Below, piece by piece: positions 16,025 to 24,857 of a stretch of 64,000 nt of DNA. Source of the stretch: Streptomyces ambofaciens ATCC 23877. GTDB lineage: Bacteria > Actinomycetota > Actinomycetes > Streptomycetales > Streptomycetaceae. How positions within the stretch are numbered: position 1 is the stretch's first letter; each line of letters opens with the position of its first letter. The notes under the pieces were generated by a model. The model saw nothing but the letters and a program-made list of their open reading frames with translations. It had not been told where the DNA came from and did no database searches. The DNA lies in assembly GCF_001267885.1 (NCBI RefSeq), contig NZ_CP012382.1, forward strand, positions 6,311,001 to 6,375,000, given 5' to 3'. The translations under genes were made by a program, and so were the position numbers.

Positions 16025-18831
16025 GCGCTCGTCTCCACGGTCGGCTGCGGTTCGACGCAGGGCGGGCTGTACGTCCGGTCGGGCAGGTACTGGGCCCACT
16101 GCTCACGCGTGATGGGCTCCGACTGGGCACACAGCTGCTGCTGGATCGTCGACGGCTCGGCCTCCCACATCTGTGTGGCCCCGCCGGTCGACACGGCGAG
16201 GGTGTGGCCGTCCGCACTGAACGCCATGCCGTCCGTGCCCGCCCCCACGTCCAGCACCGCGGACTCGCGCGGGTTCTCGGGACCGGACACGTCCCAGATG
16301 CGGACGGACCCGTCGGCTCCGCCGCTCGCGGCCGTGGCGCCCTGCGGGTGGACGGCGAGGTCCTCGACCGCCGTGGTGTGCCGGGTGCTGGAACCCAGTC
16401 GGTCGGCCCGGTCACCGCGGACACGCCACGCCGTGACCGCTCCGTGGGAATCCCCGACGTACAGGGTCCCGTCGGATGCCGCCAGGGAGGTGGGCCGTGC
16501 GGCGCCCGTTCGGAGAGTGGCCGCCTTCCTCGGCTCGGAGGGGGTGGAGACGTCCCAGACCTGGACGGCGTCCCGGGCCCTGGTGACGGTCGCGAGGCTC
16601 CTGCCGTCGTCGAGGAAGACCGCGGGGGACCTGGTCGCCGCCGGGAGCAGCGCCAGTCGTCGGGGTTCGTCCTCGGTGCTCCACAGGCCCAGCCGATCGT
16701 CCTCGTCGGCGGCCACGAGGTCCCCGTCGGGGCTGAACAGCACGAGGTCCGCTCCCTGCCTCAAGGCGGTGGTCGTGAGCTCGCGGGGCTCCAGGGGGTC
16801 GGAGGTGTCCCACATCTTCAGGGGTGTTCCGGTGGCGAGCGTCCTGCCGTCCGGAGCGAAGGAGACCTGCTGCCCGCCCTGGTTGAACGTGGTCAGCGTC
16901 GACAGGCGGTGCGGCTGGGCGGCACCGTCGACCCACCACAGCGTCGAGGGCGAGCCGAGGGCGAGTACGTGGCCGTCCTTGCCGAAGGGCTGGGCCGACA
17001 TGTGGCCGTCCGGCAGGAACACCCGGGAGGACGAGCGTTCCGCCTCGGCCACCCGCCACAGCCGGACGGTGCCGTTGAGGTCGTCGGAGCCGTCGGCGGC
17101 GCGGGTCGCGCCGTCCGAGGCCGCGGACGCCAGTGTCCGGCCGTCCGGCGCGAAGGCCAGTGCCTTGACCCGTCCGGAGTGACCGGTGAGCCGTGCCCCC
17201 TGCGCGGGACGCAGCGGGTCGGACATGTCCCACAACTGGATCGTGCCGTCCCCCGCTCCCGTCGCGAGCGACCTCCCGCTGGTGCTGAAGGCGACGGAGT
17301 CGACGCCCAGGGACGAGCGCGCGCCGAGCAGCGCCGCCGGACTCGGCCGGGACGGGTCGCTCACATCCCACAGACGTGCGGAGTCCTCCTCGCCGCCGAC
17401 GGCGAGGAACTGGCCGTCGGGGCTGAACGCCAGCGCGTCGGACGGGCTGTTCGTCGTGGACTCCACGGTGAGCCCGCCCTCTTCGGTCAGGCTCATGAGC
17501 CTGACCTTGCCCCCTTCGTACGACGCCGCGACGAGGGTCCCGTCGGGGCTGACGGCGATGGTCTCGGTGATCCCCGCCAGCGTCGTGCCCGGCAGCGAGT
17601 CCGTCACCTCGGCGTCCGGCTTCTCGAAGTCCACGACGTGGGGCACGGCGCCGTCGGTGATGACCGCCAGCCGCAGCGTCCGCCCGATGAACGCCAGTCC
17701 TCCCACCCCACCGTCGTCCGGCCGTACCGCCGTCAGGAGCCGCGGCTCGTCGGCCCGGCTCACCGACCACAGGCGTACGTGGCCGAAGGCGTCGCCCACG
17801 GCGAGCACGCCGCAGTCCTGCCCGAACGCCACGGCGGTGGCGGAGCCCCTCGCGGTCCCGACGAGACCCAGACGCCGGTTGCCGTCGGTGCCGTACAGCG
17901 TCACGCCGTCGTCCGCGGCCGTAGCGAGCAGTCCGCCGGACGGGCAGTAGGCGACTCCTTGTGAGGAACCGTCGGTGGGCAGCACGTCCGGGATGGCGGC
18001 GCTGGCGACGAGGGCTCCGTGCGCCTGGGCGGTCGGGGCCATCCGGTAGGCCTGCACGAGCAGTTGCCTGGCCAGGTCGGGCTGGCTGTCCTGGATCGAG
18101 GCCGCCTCCGCCACCAGCTGACGTGAGGTGGCGACGAGTTGGCGCTCGGCGGCCCGGTCGCTCTCCTCGTTCGCCCTCACCCCGGCGACCACGGCGATGC
18201 CGAGGAGGACGGCCAGCACCACGCTGATGGCGGTCACCGTCTGCCTGAAGCGCAGTTGGCGCCGTAGATGAGCCCCGATCAGCTCGGCCTTCGACCTCCC
18301 CCGCACCGGGGCGACGAACTCCGCCACCGCCTGGACCAGTCGGGTGTGGCGCGGCGAGATCCGCTTGTGCTCGCGCAACCACGTCAGGTCGACCCACCGG
18401 GGCTCCTGGGTGAAGGCTCCGGCCAGCTCCTTCCGGGGCAGGCAGTCCGTCCGCGCCCAGTCGAACTCGCCCCGTTCGGCGTCCCAGGCGATGGTGCCGG
18501 CGGTCAGCGCGATCAGGATGCGGTCGCCGCTCCGGTGTTCGAGCCACCACCTGATCTCCTTGCGGACCCACGGTGACTCGGCCGCCAGGGGAGAGGCCAT
18601 GACGATGAGCCAGGCGGACTCTCCCAGCGCCTTCTCGATGTCCGCCCACAGATGAGGGCTCGCCGAGAGATTGGTCTTGTCCCTGAAGACGCGCAGGTCG
18701 CGGGAGCGGTAGAACGGGCGGCCGAAGTGCTCGACGGCGGCCTGGAAGGCCGTGGCGGGCCCGTCGTCCAACTGGTGGCTGTACGAGATGAAGACGTCGT
18801 GCTGATGGACACGCTCGCCGGCCTGCTCCAT
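16021..18831 (-). CDS. TIR domain - transmembrane helix - WD40 propeller protein
   Basis: 936 aa; ATG after GGGGGAAC. Residues about 11-150 are a TIR_2 domain (HDVFISYSHQLDDG, RPFYRSRDLRVFRDKTNLSA, LIVMASPLAAESPWVRKEI). A linker leads to one transmembrane helix (TVTAISVVLAVLLGIAVVAGV, about 216-236), an Arg/Ala helical stretch (AERQLVATSRQLVAEA), then WD40 repeats to the C-terminus (SPDGTLVAASYEGG, SPDGQFLAVGGEEDSARLWDV, APDGRTLASAASDG, HPQGATAASGGADGSVRIWDV). The position where NADase TIR domains carry the catalytic Glu appears to hold other residues near ASPHLWADIEKAL, so enzymatic activity is doubtful. Such proteins occur in multicellular bacteria and are suspected signalling or defence proteins. 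Confidence 0.9.
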   Translation of the reverse strand: MEQAGERVHQHDVFISYSHQLDDGPATAFQAAVEHFGRPFYRSRDLRVFRDKTNLSASPHLWADIEKALGESAWLIVMASPLAAESPWVRKEIRWWLEHRSGDRILIALTAGTIAWDAERGEFDWARTDCLPRKELAGAFTQEPRWVDLTWLREHKRISPRHTRLVQAVAEFVAPVRGRSKAELIGAHLRRQLRFRQTVTAISVVLAVLLGIAVVAGVRANEESDRAAERQLVATSRQLVAEAASIQDSQPDLARQLLVQAYRMAPTAQAHGALVASAAIPDVLPTDGSSQGVAYCPSGGLLATAADDGVTLYGTDGNRRLGLVGTARGSATAVAFGQDCGVLAVGDAFGHVRLWSVSRADEPRLLTAVRPDDGGVGGLAFIGRTLRLAVITDGAVPHVVDFEKPDAEVTDSLPGTTLAGITETIAVSPDGTLVAASYEGGKVRLMSLTEEGGLTVESTTNSPSDALAFSPDGQFLAVGGEEDSARLWDVSDPSRPSPAALLGARSSLGVDSVAFSTSGRSLATGAGDGTIQLWDMSDPLRPAQGARLTGHSGRVKALAFAPDGRTLASAASDGATRAADGSDDLNGTVRLWRVAEAERSSSRVFLPDGHMSAQPFGKDGHVLALGSPSTLWWVDGAAQPHRLSTLTTFNQGGQQVSFAPDGRTLATGTPLKMWDTSDPLEPRELTTTALRQGADLVLFSPDGDLVAADEDDRLGLWSTEDEPRRLALLPAATRSPAVFLDDGRSLATVTRARDAVQVWDVSTPSEPRKAATLRTGAARPTSLAASDGTLYVGDSHGAVTAWRVRGDRADRLGSSTRHTTAVEDLAVHPQGATAASGGADGSVRIWDVSGPENPRESAVLDVGAGTDGMAFSADGHTLAVSTGGATQMWEAEPSTIQQQLCAQSEPITREQWAQYLPDRTYSPPCVEPQPTVETSA

Positions 18832-19037
18832 GCCGTTCCCCCCTGCGCGGTGTGCCCCCGGTAACCGCCCCCGCGCGTGTCAGGAGAGTAGCCCCTGCGT
18901 CACCCCCTATACAGGGATATGCCGCAAACTCCACTCCTGTCCCAGGGCGAACGCCGAGCTTCCGCGACCCCTGACGCGCCGCCCCCGGCCTCGTCTACAG
19001 TTCGGCCAGGGCACGCACACGGACTGTGGGGTGGTGG

Positions 19038-19730
19038 ATGGCCGACGGAAGGGCGGCCAGGGTCACGGGAACGCTGGTGTTCCGGGCCTTGGTGTCCATG
19101 GTGCTCGGCGCCGGACTGGGCCTCGGGGTCTATTCCGTCAGTCACGCCAACGGCACCTACCTCTTCGCCGTCACCGGCGGGCTGACCGGGGTCGTCGTGG
19201 CACTCGGACTCGACGCCTACCGGCGGGCCGGCCGGCTGACCGAGGTGCGCGTCACCGTGCCGCAGCTCAGCGAACTGACCTTCGTGGTCAACAACGACTC
19301 GCGGCAGGTCTCGTGGCAGCTGTTCATCGAGTCCGTCACCCGCGTGTCGGTCCAGCCCCTGGACGACGACGAGGGGCTGCTGCGCGAGGCCCTGACGTCC
19401 CTGTACGGGCTCTTCGCCACGACCAGGGAGACCCTCAAGGCCGGCCGTCCGTCGGTCCACGCGAACAGCGGCCTGACCGTCGAGCATCTCGCCGTCACGT
19501 TCCTCAACAACGAACTGCGGCCGTTCCTCACCAAGTGGCACCCGCGCTTGCAGGCCTTCGAGCAGAGCCATCCCCAGCGTCCCGAGCAGGAGTGGCCGGG
19601 AGCCGCCGACTGCCGCGCGGATCTTCGCCGAGTGCAGGCCAACGTCCGCCAGTACGTCCTCGCCTTCGCCAAGCTCGCCGGCGTCAAGGACGCGCAGGCC
19701 ATGATCGAAGGCTCACGGATCCATCCCTGA
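19038..19730 (+). CDS. Membrane-anchored conserved protein divergent from TIR-WD40
   Basis: 230 aa. Two transmembrane helices at the N-terminus (LVFRALVSMVLGAGLGLGVYS and YLFAVTGGLTGVVVALGLDAY) are followed by a cytoplasmic domain with VPQLSELTFVVNNDSRQVSW, LREALTSLYGLFATTRETLK, and TFLNNELRPFLTKWHPRL. The last block is strongly sequence-like of a conserved family but I cannot name it. ATG at 19038 was preferred over GTG at 19026; CTGACG-N19-TACAGT upstream (18971-19001) is a possible promoter. Its position opposite the TIR-WD40 gene makes it a candidate partner. Confidence 0.75.
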   Translation: MADGRAARVTGTLVFRALVSMVLGAGLGLGVYSVSHANGTYLFAVTGGLTGVVVALGLDAYRRAGRLTEVRVTVPQLSELTFVVNNDSRQVSWQLFIESVTRVSVQPLDDDEGLLREALTSLYGLFATTRETLKAGRPSVHANSGLTVEHLAVTFLNNELRPFLTKWHPRLQAFEQSHPQRPEQEWPGAADCRADLRRVQANVRQYVLAFAKLAGVKDAQAMIEGSRIHP

Positions 19731-19748
19731 CACGCGCCGTGTCAGGGA
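19724..19748. terminator. Bidirectional terminator
   Basis: A perfect 10-bp stem (TCCCTGACAC / GTGTCAGGGA) with a 5-nt loop lies exactly between two convergent stops and includes the TGA of the plus-strand gene. Its symmetry lets it serve both strands. Confidence 0.8.
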
Positions 19749-19749
19749 G

Positions 19750-19929
19750 TCACCAGGCGAGGAACGCGGCCCAGGCCTGCGGCGCGACGGTGATGCGGGG
19801 GGCGGTGGGGGCGTCGGCCTTGGAGTCGCGGATGTGGATGGTGGCGGGTTCGACGGCCACCTCGACGCAGTTGCCGCCCTCGCTGCCGCTGTAGCTCGAC
19901 TTGACCCACCTCAGTGCGGTGCTGCTCAT
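19750..19929 (-). CDS. DUF397 protein
   Basis: 59 aa: MSSTALRWVKSSYSGSEGGN then CVEVAVEP, HIRDSKADAP and a C-terminal AWAAFLAW. This is the standard DUF397 pattern (W-x-KSSYS, GNCVEVA, RDSK). DUF397 proteins are encoded next to WhiJ-like XRE regulators in streptomycetes and are thought to modulate them. The start overlaps the XRE stop as ATGA. Confidence 0.93.
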   Translation of the reverse strand: MSSTALRWVKSSYSGSEGGNCVEVAVEPATIHIRDSKADAPTAPRITVAPQAWAAFLAW

Positions 19930-20744
19930 TGTTCTCCCAGGAGACGGTCCAGAAGATCCCTCGTGTCCTCGGGGGTGAGGGCCTGTGACCGCAGCATGGC
20001 ACATTTCTGGGTCAGGATCGCCACCTCTCCAGGGTCGGCGATCAGTTGGCTGCCGCGCTGGTTCTCCGTGTAGGCGAGCCGCTGGTGTTCGGGCGTTTCC
20101 AGCAGGACGAAGGGCCCGTCGAGCGAAGCGTGACTCGCCCTGTCGAGAGGCAGAACCTGGAACATCAGGCCCGGCAGTTCAGAGCATGCCCGCAAGTGCC
20201 GCAACTGCTCGACCCACACCTCCGGTCCGCCGATCGGCGCCCGCACGACCGGTTCCCAGACCACGAAGCAAGTGATCGGCGGCTCCCCGCGGTGCAGGAT
20301 CGCCTGCCTCTCGACGCGCGCCGTCGCCAACTGGGCGATCCTCTCCTCACCGTAGAACGGCACCCGGCTGCGGAACACCGCCCACGCGTACGCCTCCGTC
20401 TGGAGCAGGCCGGGCAGCACCTGGTTCTCGTACGACGAGATGGCGATGGCCTCCCGCTCCCGGTCCAGGAACTCCTCCGCCCACAGGGGTACGAGGTCCA
20501 CCTCCGGCATCCTGCTCAACGCGGTCGACAACGCCCCCTTGGTGTCGAGGAGTTCGTCGAGCTGCTCGGCGAGATCCGGCTTCAGTGGGCGCCTGCCCTG
20601 TTCGATCGAGGCGATCTGCTGTTCCCCGATGACGAACCGTTCGCCCAGCGACCTCTGGGTGTGGCCGGCGGCCTGGCGGTAGAGGGCGAGCAGTGCCCCC
20701 ACCATCTTCATCGCGGAGGCGTTCCTCCGTGTCGTCGTGCTCAT
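19926..20744 (-). CDS. XRE-family regulator with DUF5753 (WhiJ-like)
   Basis: 272 aa. N-terminal helix-turn-helix at about residues 14-60 (VGALLALYRQAAGHTQRSLG, ERFVIGEQQIASIEQGRRPL), then the DUF5753 domain (VPLWAEEFLDREREAIAISS, YENQVLPGLLQTEAYAWAVF, LRACSELPGLMFQVLPLDRA, VAILTQKCAMLRSQAL). WhiJ-type regulators influence development and antibiotic production and pair with a DUF397 protein and often an AbaA-type ATPase. All three are here. The ATG follows GGGGAG. The XRE and anti-sigma ATPase genes diverge from an 82-bp shared region. Confidence 0.93.
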   Translation of the reverse strand: MSTTTRRNASAMKMVGALLALYRQAAGHTQRSLGERFVIGEQQIASIEQGRRPLKPDLAEQLDELLDTKGALSTALSRMPEVDLVPLWAEEFLDREREAIAISSYENQVLPGLLQTEAYAWAVFRSRVPFYGEERIAQLATARVERQAILHRGEPPITCFVVWEPVVRAPIGGPEVWVEQLRHLRACSELPGLMFQVLPLDRASHASLDGPFVLLETPEHQRLAYTENQRGSQLIADPGEVAILTQKCAMLRSQALTPEDTRDLLDRLLGEQ

Positions 20745-20826
20745 GAGGTCGGACTCCCCACCCGGGCGCGTACGTTCACCGGCGCGCACCCGTACGGACC
20801 GGCTGTACGGGGGCGCGCACTGTCTC

Positions 20827-21291
20827 ATGATGACCACGGAGCGTGACCCTCGTCCCGTGAACAGTGAAAATCGACCCCCGTCCCCCCGCGAGCGCTTCTA
20901 CCGCCGGGAGCGCCGGTCCGTCCCCGACGCGAGGGCGTTCGCCCGCGAGGCACTCGCGGACTGGGGTGGGTGCGGTCGCACGGACGACGTGCTGCTGTGC
21001 GTCAGCGAACTGACCACCAACGCCCTGGTGCACGGCGTCCCACCCGGCAGGGGCTTCCTGCTGCGGCTGCTGCCGTACGACGACGGTGACGGCGTACGTG
21101 TGGAGGTGCACGACAGTGGGGACGGCGTGCCGGCGGTGCCGCCGCGGGGCGGGTGCGAGCCCGGGGAGGGCGGGCGCGGGCTGGTGCTCGTGTCGGAGCT
21201 GGCGGACAAGTGGGGAGTGGAGGAACGGACTCCCGGCAAGATCGTGTGGTGCGAGCTGGGTGCCGCTCGGGTCGCGGAAGCGCGACCCTGA
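20827..21291 (+). CDS. Anti-sigma-factor-like HATPase (RsbW/SpoIIAB type)
   Basis: 154 aa. The N box VLLCVSELTTNALVHGVPPG, the G1 box VEVHDSGDGVP and the G2 region GGRGLVLVSELADKWGVEE match single-domain GHKL serine kinases of streptomycetes. These phosphorylate STAS antagonists or bind sigma factors. It is divergent from the WhiJ-like regulator, matching the abaA-cluster arrangement. Two adjacent ATGs (20827, 20830) are possible starts and neither has a strong ribosome site. Confidence 0.87.
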   Translation: MMTTERDPRPVNSENRPPSPRERFYRRERRSVPDARAFAREALADWGGCGRTDDVLLCVSELTTNALVHGVPPGRGFLLRLLPYDDGDGVRVEVHDSGDGVPAVPPRGGCEPGEGGRGLVLVSELADKWGVEERTPGKIVWCELGAARVAEARP

Positions 21292-21302
21292 CAAGGAAGC
21301 GG

Positions 21303-21319
21303 GCGGCCCTTACGGCCGC
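21303..21319. terminator. Short hairpin between convergent genes
   Basis: GCGGCC pairs with GGCCGC across a 5-nt loop between the stops at 21291 (plus) and 21324 (minus). Confidence 0.5.
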
Positions 21320-21323
21320 TCCT

Positions 21324-21935
21324 TCAGCGGGGGTGCCGCTCCCGGCCCCGCCAACGGGCGCTCAGCACCCCACCGCCCGCCACCGCCAGGCCCACGACCA
21401 CCCCGGCCACCGCCAGGCCCACGACCGCCCCGGCCGCCACCACCCGGCCGGGTCCGGTTCCCGCACCCGTCACCGGGAGCGCCGCGGCGACCGCCACCAC
21501 ACCGGCTCCGGCGCAGGCCGCCGCCGCCTCCGCCCACACGCGTACGACACCGCGTCCCCACCGCCACGGCCACGTCTCGCTCGTCACCAGACAGGCGACC
21601 AGCAGCCCGGTCAGACAGGCCCCTTCCCACCAGGCGGGATCACCGAGGGCGGCGATCACCACCACGCCCGCCGCCAGCACCGTCGTCCGGTGCCGCAGCA
21701 GGCGGTGGGACCAGCGCGTGGACTCCAGTGACGGCCGCCGGTCCAGCGACGGCGCCGCCCACAGGGCGAAGAGCACCGCGCAGCCGAGCGCGAGCGCGTC
21801 CGGCGCTCCGCTCACCCTCGCCCACGGGCGCCACGCCGTCACGACGGCCGCCGCCCCGAGCACCCGCACCGGCACGGTGCCGGCCCAGTACCCCAGGGAC
21901 GCGCGGACGCCGGCCCGGGCCTCCGGCACCGTCAT
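21324..21935 (-). CDS. Multi-pass membrane protein, end of MoxR operon
   Basis: 203 aa, mostly hydrophobic with about six helices (VLGAAAVVTAW, ALALGCAVLFALWAA, TVLAAGVVVIAALG, ACLTGLLVACLV, AAAACAGAGVVAVAAALPV, VVGLAVAGVVVGLAVAGG). No domain is recognised. The ATG overlaps the DUF58 stop as ATGA. The C-terminal coding DNA has a local near-repeat encoding AVVGLAVAGVVVGLAVAGGG. Confidence 0.75.
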   Translation of the reverse strand: MTVPEARAGVRASLGYWAGTVPVRVLGAAAVVTAWRPWARVSGAPDALALGCAVLFALWAAPSLDRRPSLESTRWSHRLLRHRTTVLAAGVVVIAALGDPAWWEGACLTGLLVACLVTSETWPWRWGRGVVRVWAEAAAACAGAGVVAVAAALPVTGAGTGPGRVVAAGAVVGLAVAGVVVGLAVAGGGVLSARWRGRERHPR

Positions 21936-23275
21936 CCCACGCGCCCCGTCCCGCCGACCCGCCCCGACAGGAGCGGTGCCAACGCCAGATCCAGCGGCTC
22001 ACCCACCACATGCCGCAGCACCGGCACCCCGCTGTCCCGCAGGGCGAACCGCATCGCGTCCCGCTCCGCCCGCCACAGTCGCAGTCCCAACTCGCCCGCG
22101 AGGTCGCCCGGTTCCACCTGCGGGTCGCCGCTCGGGATCTCCACGACGACCGGGCGGCGCCCCCGCTGCTGGAGCTCCCGCAGCACCTTCAGCACCCGGG
22201 CGTCGCTCAACGGGGTGAAGACGTAGACGAGTGCTCCCTCCGGCAGCGCGGGCGGCGGCAGCCGCTCCACACCGGGGGCGTCGAACCGCCGGTCCCTGCG
22301 TACGTCGAGGACGCTCTCCACGATGCGGTAGAACGCCGCGTCCCCGGTGCCCGGCGCCAGCCACCTCGTGCTGCCGCCGGTCGAGACGACCCCCACCCGG
22401 TCGTGGGTGCGCAGATAGGCCCGGGCGAGCCCGGTGGCGGCGCGCACCGTCTCGTCCAGGGACGACACTCCGGTCCCCGGATCGACGACGTCCCCGAACG
22501 CGTCGATCAGCATCACCGTGTCGGCGGCCCGCTCGGCCGCGAACCGGTGCAGCTGCACGGTCCCGCGCCGAGTGGTCGACGGCCAGTGGATGCGCCGCTG
22601 CCGCTCCCCGGGCACCCAGGGGCCCACACCGATGACCTCGACGCCCTCCCCGGCCTGCGGCGCGGCGTGCTCGCCGAGCCGCTGCGGCAGCCGTGCCGGG
22701 ATCGGCGTGAACCGTGCCTGGGTGGCGCGCGGGAACACGGCCACCTCGGCCGCCGCCACGCGCACGGTGCGGCGCACGGTGCCCCCGTCGTCGTACACGT
22801 CGAGGTCCACCGGGCCGAGCGACCAGCGGCCCCAGTCAAGGGCGGTGTGGCGCAGCGTCACCGTGGACCGGCCCACGACGACCTCGTCGAGCCGCAGGCC
22901 CGGGCCGAGCGTGACACCGGGGTCGAGACGGACGGCGTCCCCGTCGTGGGCCACCGAGATGCGCAGGGTGACGGTGTCACCCTCGAAACAGCGGCCCGGT
23001 TCCACGGTCACCGACGTCTCGACGTGCCGGGGGAAGGCCCGGGGCAGTGCCAGCGCGAGCAGCACCAGCGGGGCCGCCGCGAGGGCCAGCAGCCATGCCC
23101 GCCCGGTGAGCAGCGCGGCGGACAGCGCGACGACGGCGACGGTCAGCAGGCGCAGCGTCCGCTCGCCGGGGCGCGGCCCGTCGGGCGGCGGGGGCGGCGG
23201 CTGCGCCGGGGCGGTGCGCCCTTCCAGGGCCCGGACCACGGCGGCGTCCGGCGGCACGGCAGCGGGCGGGGTCAC
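21932..23275 (-). CDS. DUF58 domain protein
   Basis: 447 aa from GTG overlapping the MoxR stop as GTGA. Two transmembrane helices near the N-terminus (LLTVAVVALSAALLTGRAWL, LLALAAAPLVLLALALP) precede a beta-rich domain and the DUF58 core (EVIGVGPWVPGERQRRIHWP then STTRRGTVQLHRF), followed by a vWA-like segment (AADTVMLIDAFGDV with D and later TGGSTRWLAPG). DUF58 proteins act with MoxR ATPases in envelope or protein-complex maturation. Confidence 0.9.
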   Translation of the reverse strand: MTPPAAVPPDAAVVRALEGRTAPAQPPPPPPDGPRPGERTLRLLTVAVVALSAALLTGRAWLLALAAAPLVLLALALPRAFPRHVETSVTVEPGRCFEGDTVTLRISVAHDGDAVRLDPGVTLGPGLRLDEVVVGRSTVTLRHTALDWGRWSLGPVDLDVYDDGGTVRRTVRVAAAEVAVFPRATQARFTPIPARLPQRLGEHAAPQAGEGVEVIGVGPWVPGERQRRIHWPSTTRRGTVQLHRFAAERAADTVMLIDAFGDVVDPGTGVSSLDETVRAATGLARAYLRTHDRVGVVSTGGSTRWLAPGTGDAAFYRIVESVLDVRRDRRFDAPGVERLPPPALPEGALVYVFTPLSDARVLKVLRELQQRGRRPVVVEIPSGDPQVEPGDLAGELGLRLWRAERDAMRFALRDSGVPVLRHVVGEPLDLALAPLLSGRVGGTGRVG

Positions 23276-24273
23276 GACGCGACGGCGGCGGCCGTGCGCC
23301 GTGTCGCCGGTGTGCCGACACTGCCGACGATCTCGCTCAGCACGTCGTCCGTCGACACCTCGCGCACCCACAGCTCCGGCCGCAGCGACACCCGGTGGGC
23401 CAGCGCGGGCACCGCGAGGGCCTTGACGTCCTCCGGGACGACGTAGTCACGGCCGTCCAGCACGGCGCGGGCGCGCGCGAGCTGTACCAGGGCGAGCCCG
23501 CCGCGCGGCGAGGCGCCGATGCTGATCTGGGGATGGCCGCGGGTCGCGCCGACGAGCGCGACGGCGTACTCCAGCAGGTCGTCGTCGATCTCCACGCGCT
23601 CCACGACGGCCCGCCACGCGACGACATCGGCCGGCCCCGCGAGGCGGTCGAGCACGGCCTCGGGTGCGGCCCGGTCGATCCGGGCCCGCAGCATCGCCAG
23701 CTCCTGATCGCCGGTCAGGTAGCCCATCCGCACGCGCAGCTGGAACCGGTCGAGCTGCGCCTCGGGCAGGGAGTACGTGCCCTCGTACTCCACCGGGTTG
23801 GCGGTGGCGATCACCAGGAACGGGTCGGCGAGCCGCCGGGTCTCGCCCTCCACGGTCACCTGCGACTCGGCCATCGCCTCCAGCAGCGCGGCCTGGGTCT
23901 TGGGCGGCGTCCGGTTGATCTCGTCGGCGAGCAGGAGGTGGGTGAAGACCGGGCCGGGGTGGAACACCATCTCACCGGTGCGCTGGTCGTACAGCGACGT
24001 TCCGGTGACGTCGGAGGGCAGGAGGTCGGGCGTGAACTGGACGCGGCGGAAGTCCAGGCCGAGCGTGCGGGCGAAGGACCGCGCGAGGAGGGTCTTGCCG
24101 AGCCCCGGCAGGTCCTCGACGAGGACGTGGCCGCCGGCCAGCACGCCCAGCATCACCAGTTCGAGCGCGTCCGGCTTGCCGACGACGGCCCGGCCCACCT
24201 CGCGCAGTACGGCGCCTGCCTGCTCGCCGACCTGCTCGGCGGTGCGGAGCCCGGGCGTGGAGTCAGTCGTCAC
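23272..24273 (-). CDS. MoxR-family AAA+ ATPase
   Basis: 333 aa. Walker A DLPGLGKT ending at residue 61, Walker B LLLADEINR at about 113-121, sensor 1 VIATANPVEYEGTYSLPEAQ and the lid region HPQISIGASPRGGLAL are intact. MoxR ATPases work as chaperone-like motors with DUF58/vWA proteins. The GTG start follows GAGGAAAC and overlaps the upstream stop as GTGA. Confidence 0.95.
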   Translation of the reverse strand: MTTDSTPGLRTAEQVGEQAGAVLREVGRAVVGKPDALELVMLGVLAGGHVLVEDLPGLGKTLLARSFARTLGLDFRRVQFTPDLLPSDVTGTSLYDQRTGEMVFHPGPVFTHLLLADEINRTPPKTQAALLEAMAESQVTVEGETRRLADPFLVIATANPVEYEGTYSLPEAQLDRFQLRVRMGYLTGDQELAMLRARIDRAAPEAVLDRLAGPADVVAWRAVVERVEIDDDLLEYAVALVGATRGHPQISIGASPRGGLALVQLARARAVLDGRDYVVPEDVKALAVPALAHRVSLRPELWVREVSTDDVLSEIVGSVGTPATRRTAAAVAS

Positions 24274-24857
24274 GTCGCTTGTTTCCTCACGGGTGCGGGT
24301 GCGGGTGCGGGTGTACGGGTGCGGGGTGCGCCGAGCGTTTCGAGCCGGTCGACGAGGTGGCGCAGCACGTCGACGGGGACCTCGCCGTCGGGCCCGGTGC
24401 GGGGCGGCTCCGGGCCGAGCCAGGGCCACAGCTCGGTGCCGACCAACTCGGCCGCCCGCTCGGGCTGCTGGTCGAGCGAGACGTGGTGGTGCTCGGCGAG
24501 CGCGGCGGCGTACAGGTGGCGCAGCTCGGGGCGGAGCACGGCACGGTAGTAGAGGGCGCCGTCGGGGCCCGTGGCGGTAACCACGTTCCGCCGCCACTCG
24601 CCCATGCCCGGCGCCCGCGTCCGCAGCAGCCCCACCTCCTCCCGGCGCGCGGAGTCGAACGCGGCCGCCCCGGCGGCGTACCGGGTGAGGAGCAGCACCA
24701 CGACGGTCAGCACGACCAGGAGCGCGCAGGCCGCCTCGAATCCGTCGAGGAGCAGGACGAGCAGGAGACCGGAGCCGGCGACCGCGCCCCCGAGCAGCCC
24801 GAGCCGGCCCCGGGTGAGCATGTCCCCTGCCGCGGTCCCTTCTCCGGGCCGGTTCAC
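24270..24857 (-). CDS. Membrane protein of the MoxR/DUF58 operon
   Basis: 195 aa from GTG. Two adjacent transmembrane helices (LGLLGGAVAGSGLLLVLLLDG, AACALLVVLTVVVLLLT) near the N-terminus, then a cytoplasmic domain with LYYRAVLRPELRHLYAAALA and VDVLRHLVDRLETLG. No Pfam domain is recognised but the gene is regularly found between DUF4129 and MoxR genes in actinomycetes. The C-terminus ends in a TP/AP repeat (RTRTPAPAPAPVRKQ), encoded by a (CGGGTG)n-like tract. Both ends overlap neighbours by GTGA. Confidence 0.8.
   Translation of the reverse strand: MNRPGEGTAAGDMLTRGRLGLLGGAVAGSGLLLVLLLDGFEAACALLVVLTVVVLLLTRYAAGAAAFDSARREEVGLLRTRAPGMGEWRRNVVTATGPDGALYYRAVLRPELRHLYAAALAEHHHVSLDQQPERAAELVGTELWPWLGPEPPRTGPDGEVPVDVLRHLVDRLETLGAPRTRTPAPAPAPVRKQAT

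Noticed and set aside
16412..18934. 840-residue minus-strand frame inside the TIR-WD40 locus
   Set aside because: It is the shifted frame of the TIR-WD40 gene; translation is Arg/Gly-rich with no domain.
20046..20846. 266-residue plus-strand frame opposite the XRE regulator
   Set aside because: Shadow of the minus-strand gene, whose HTH and DUF5753 domains are unmistakable.
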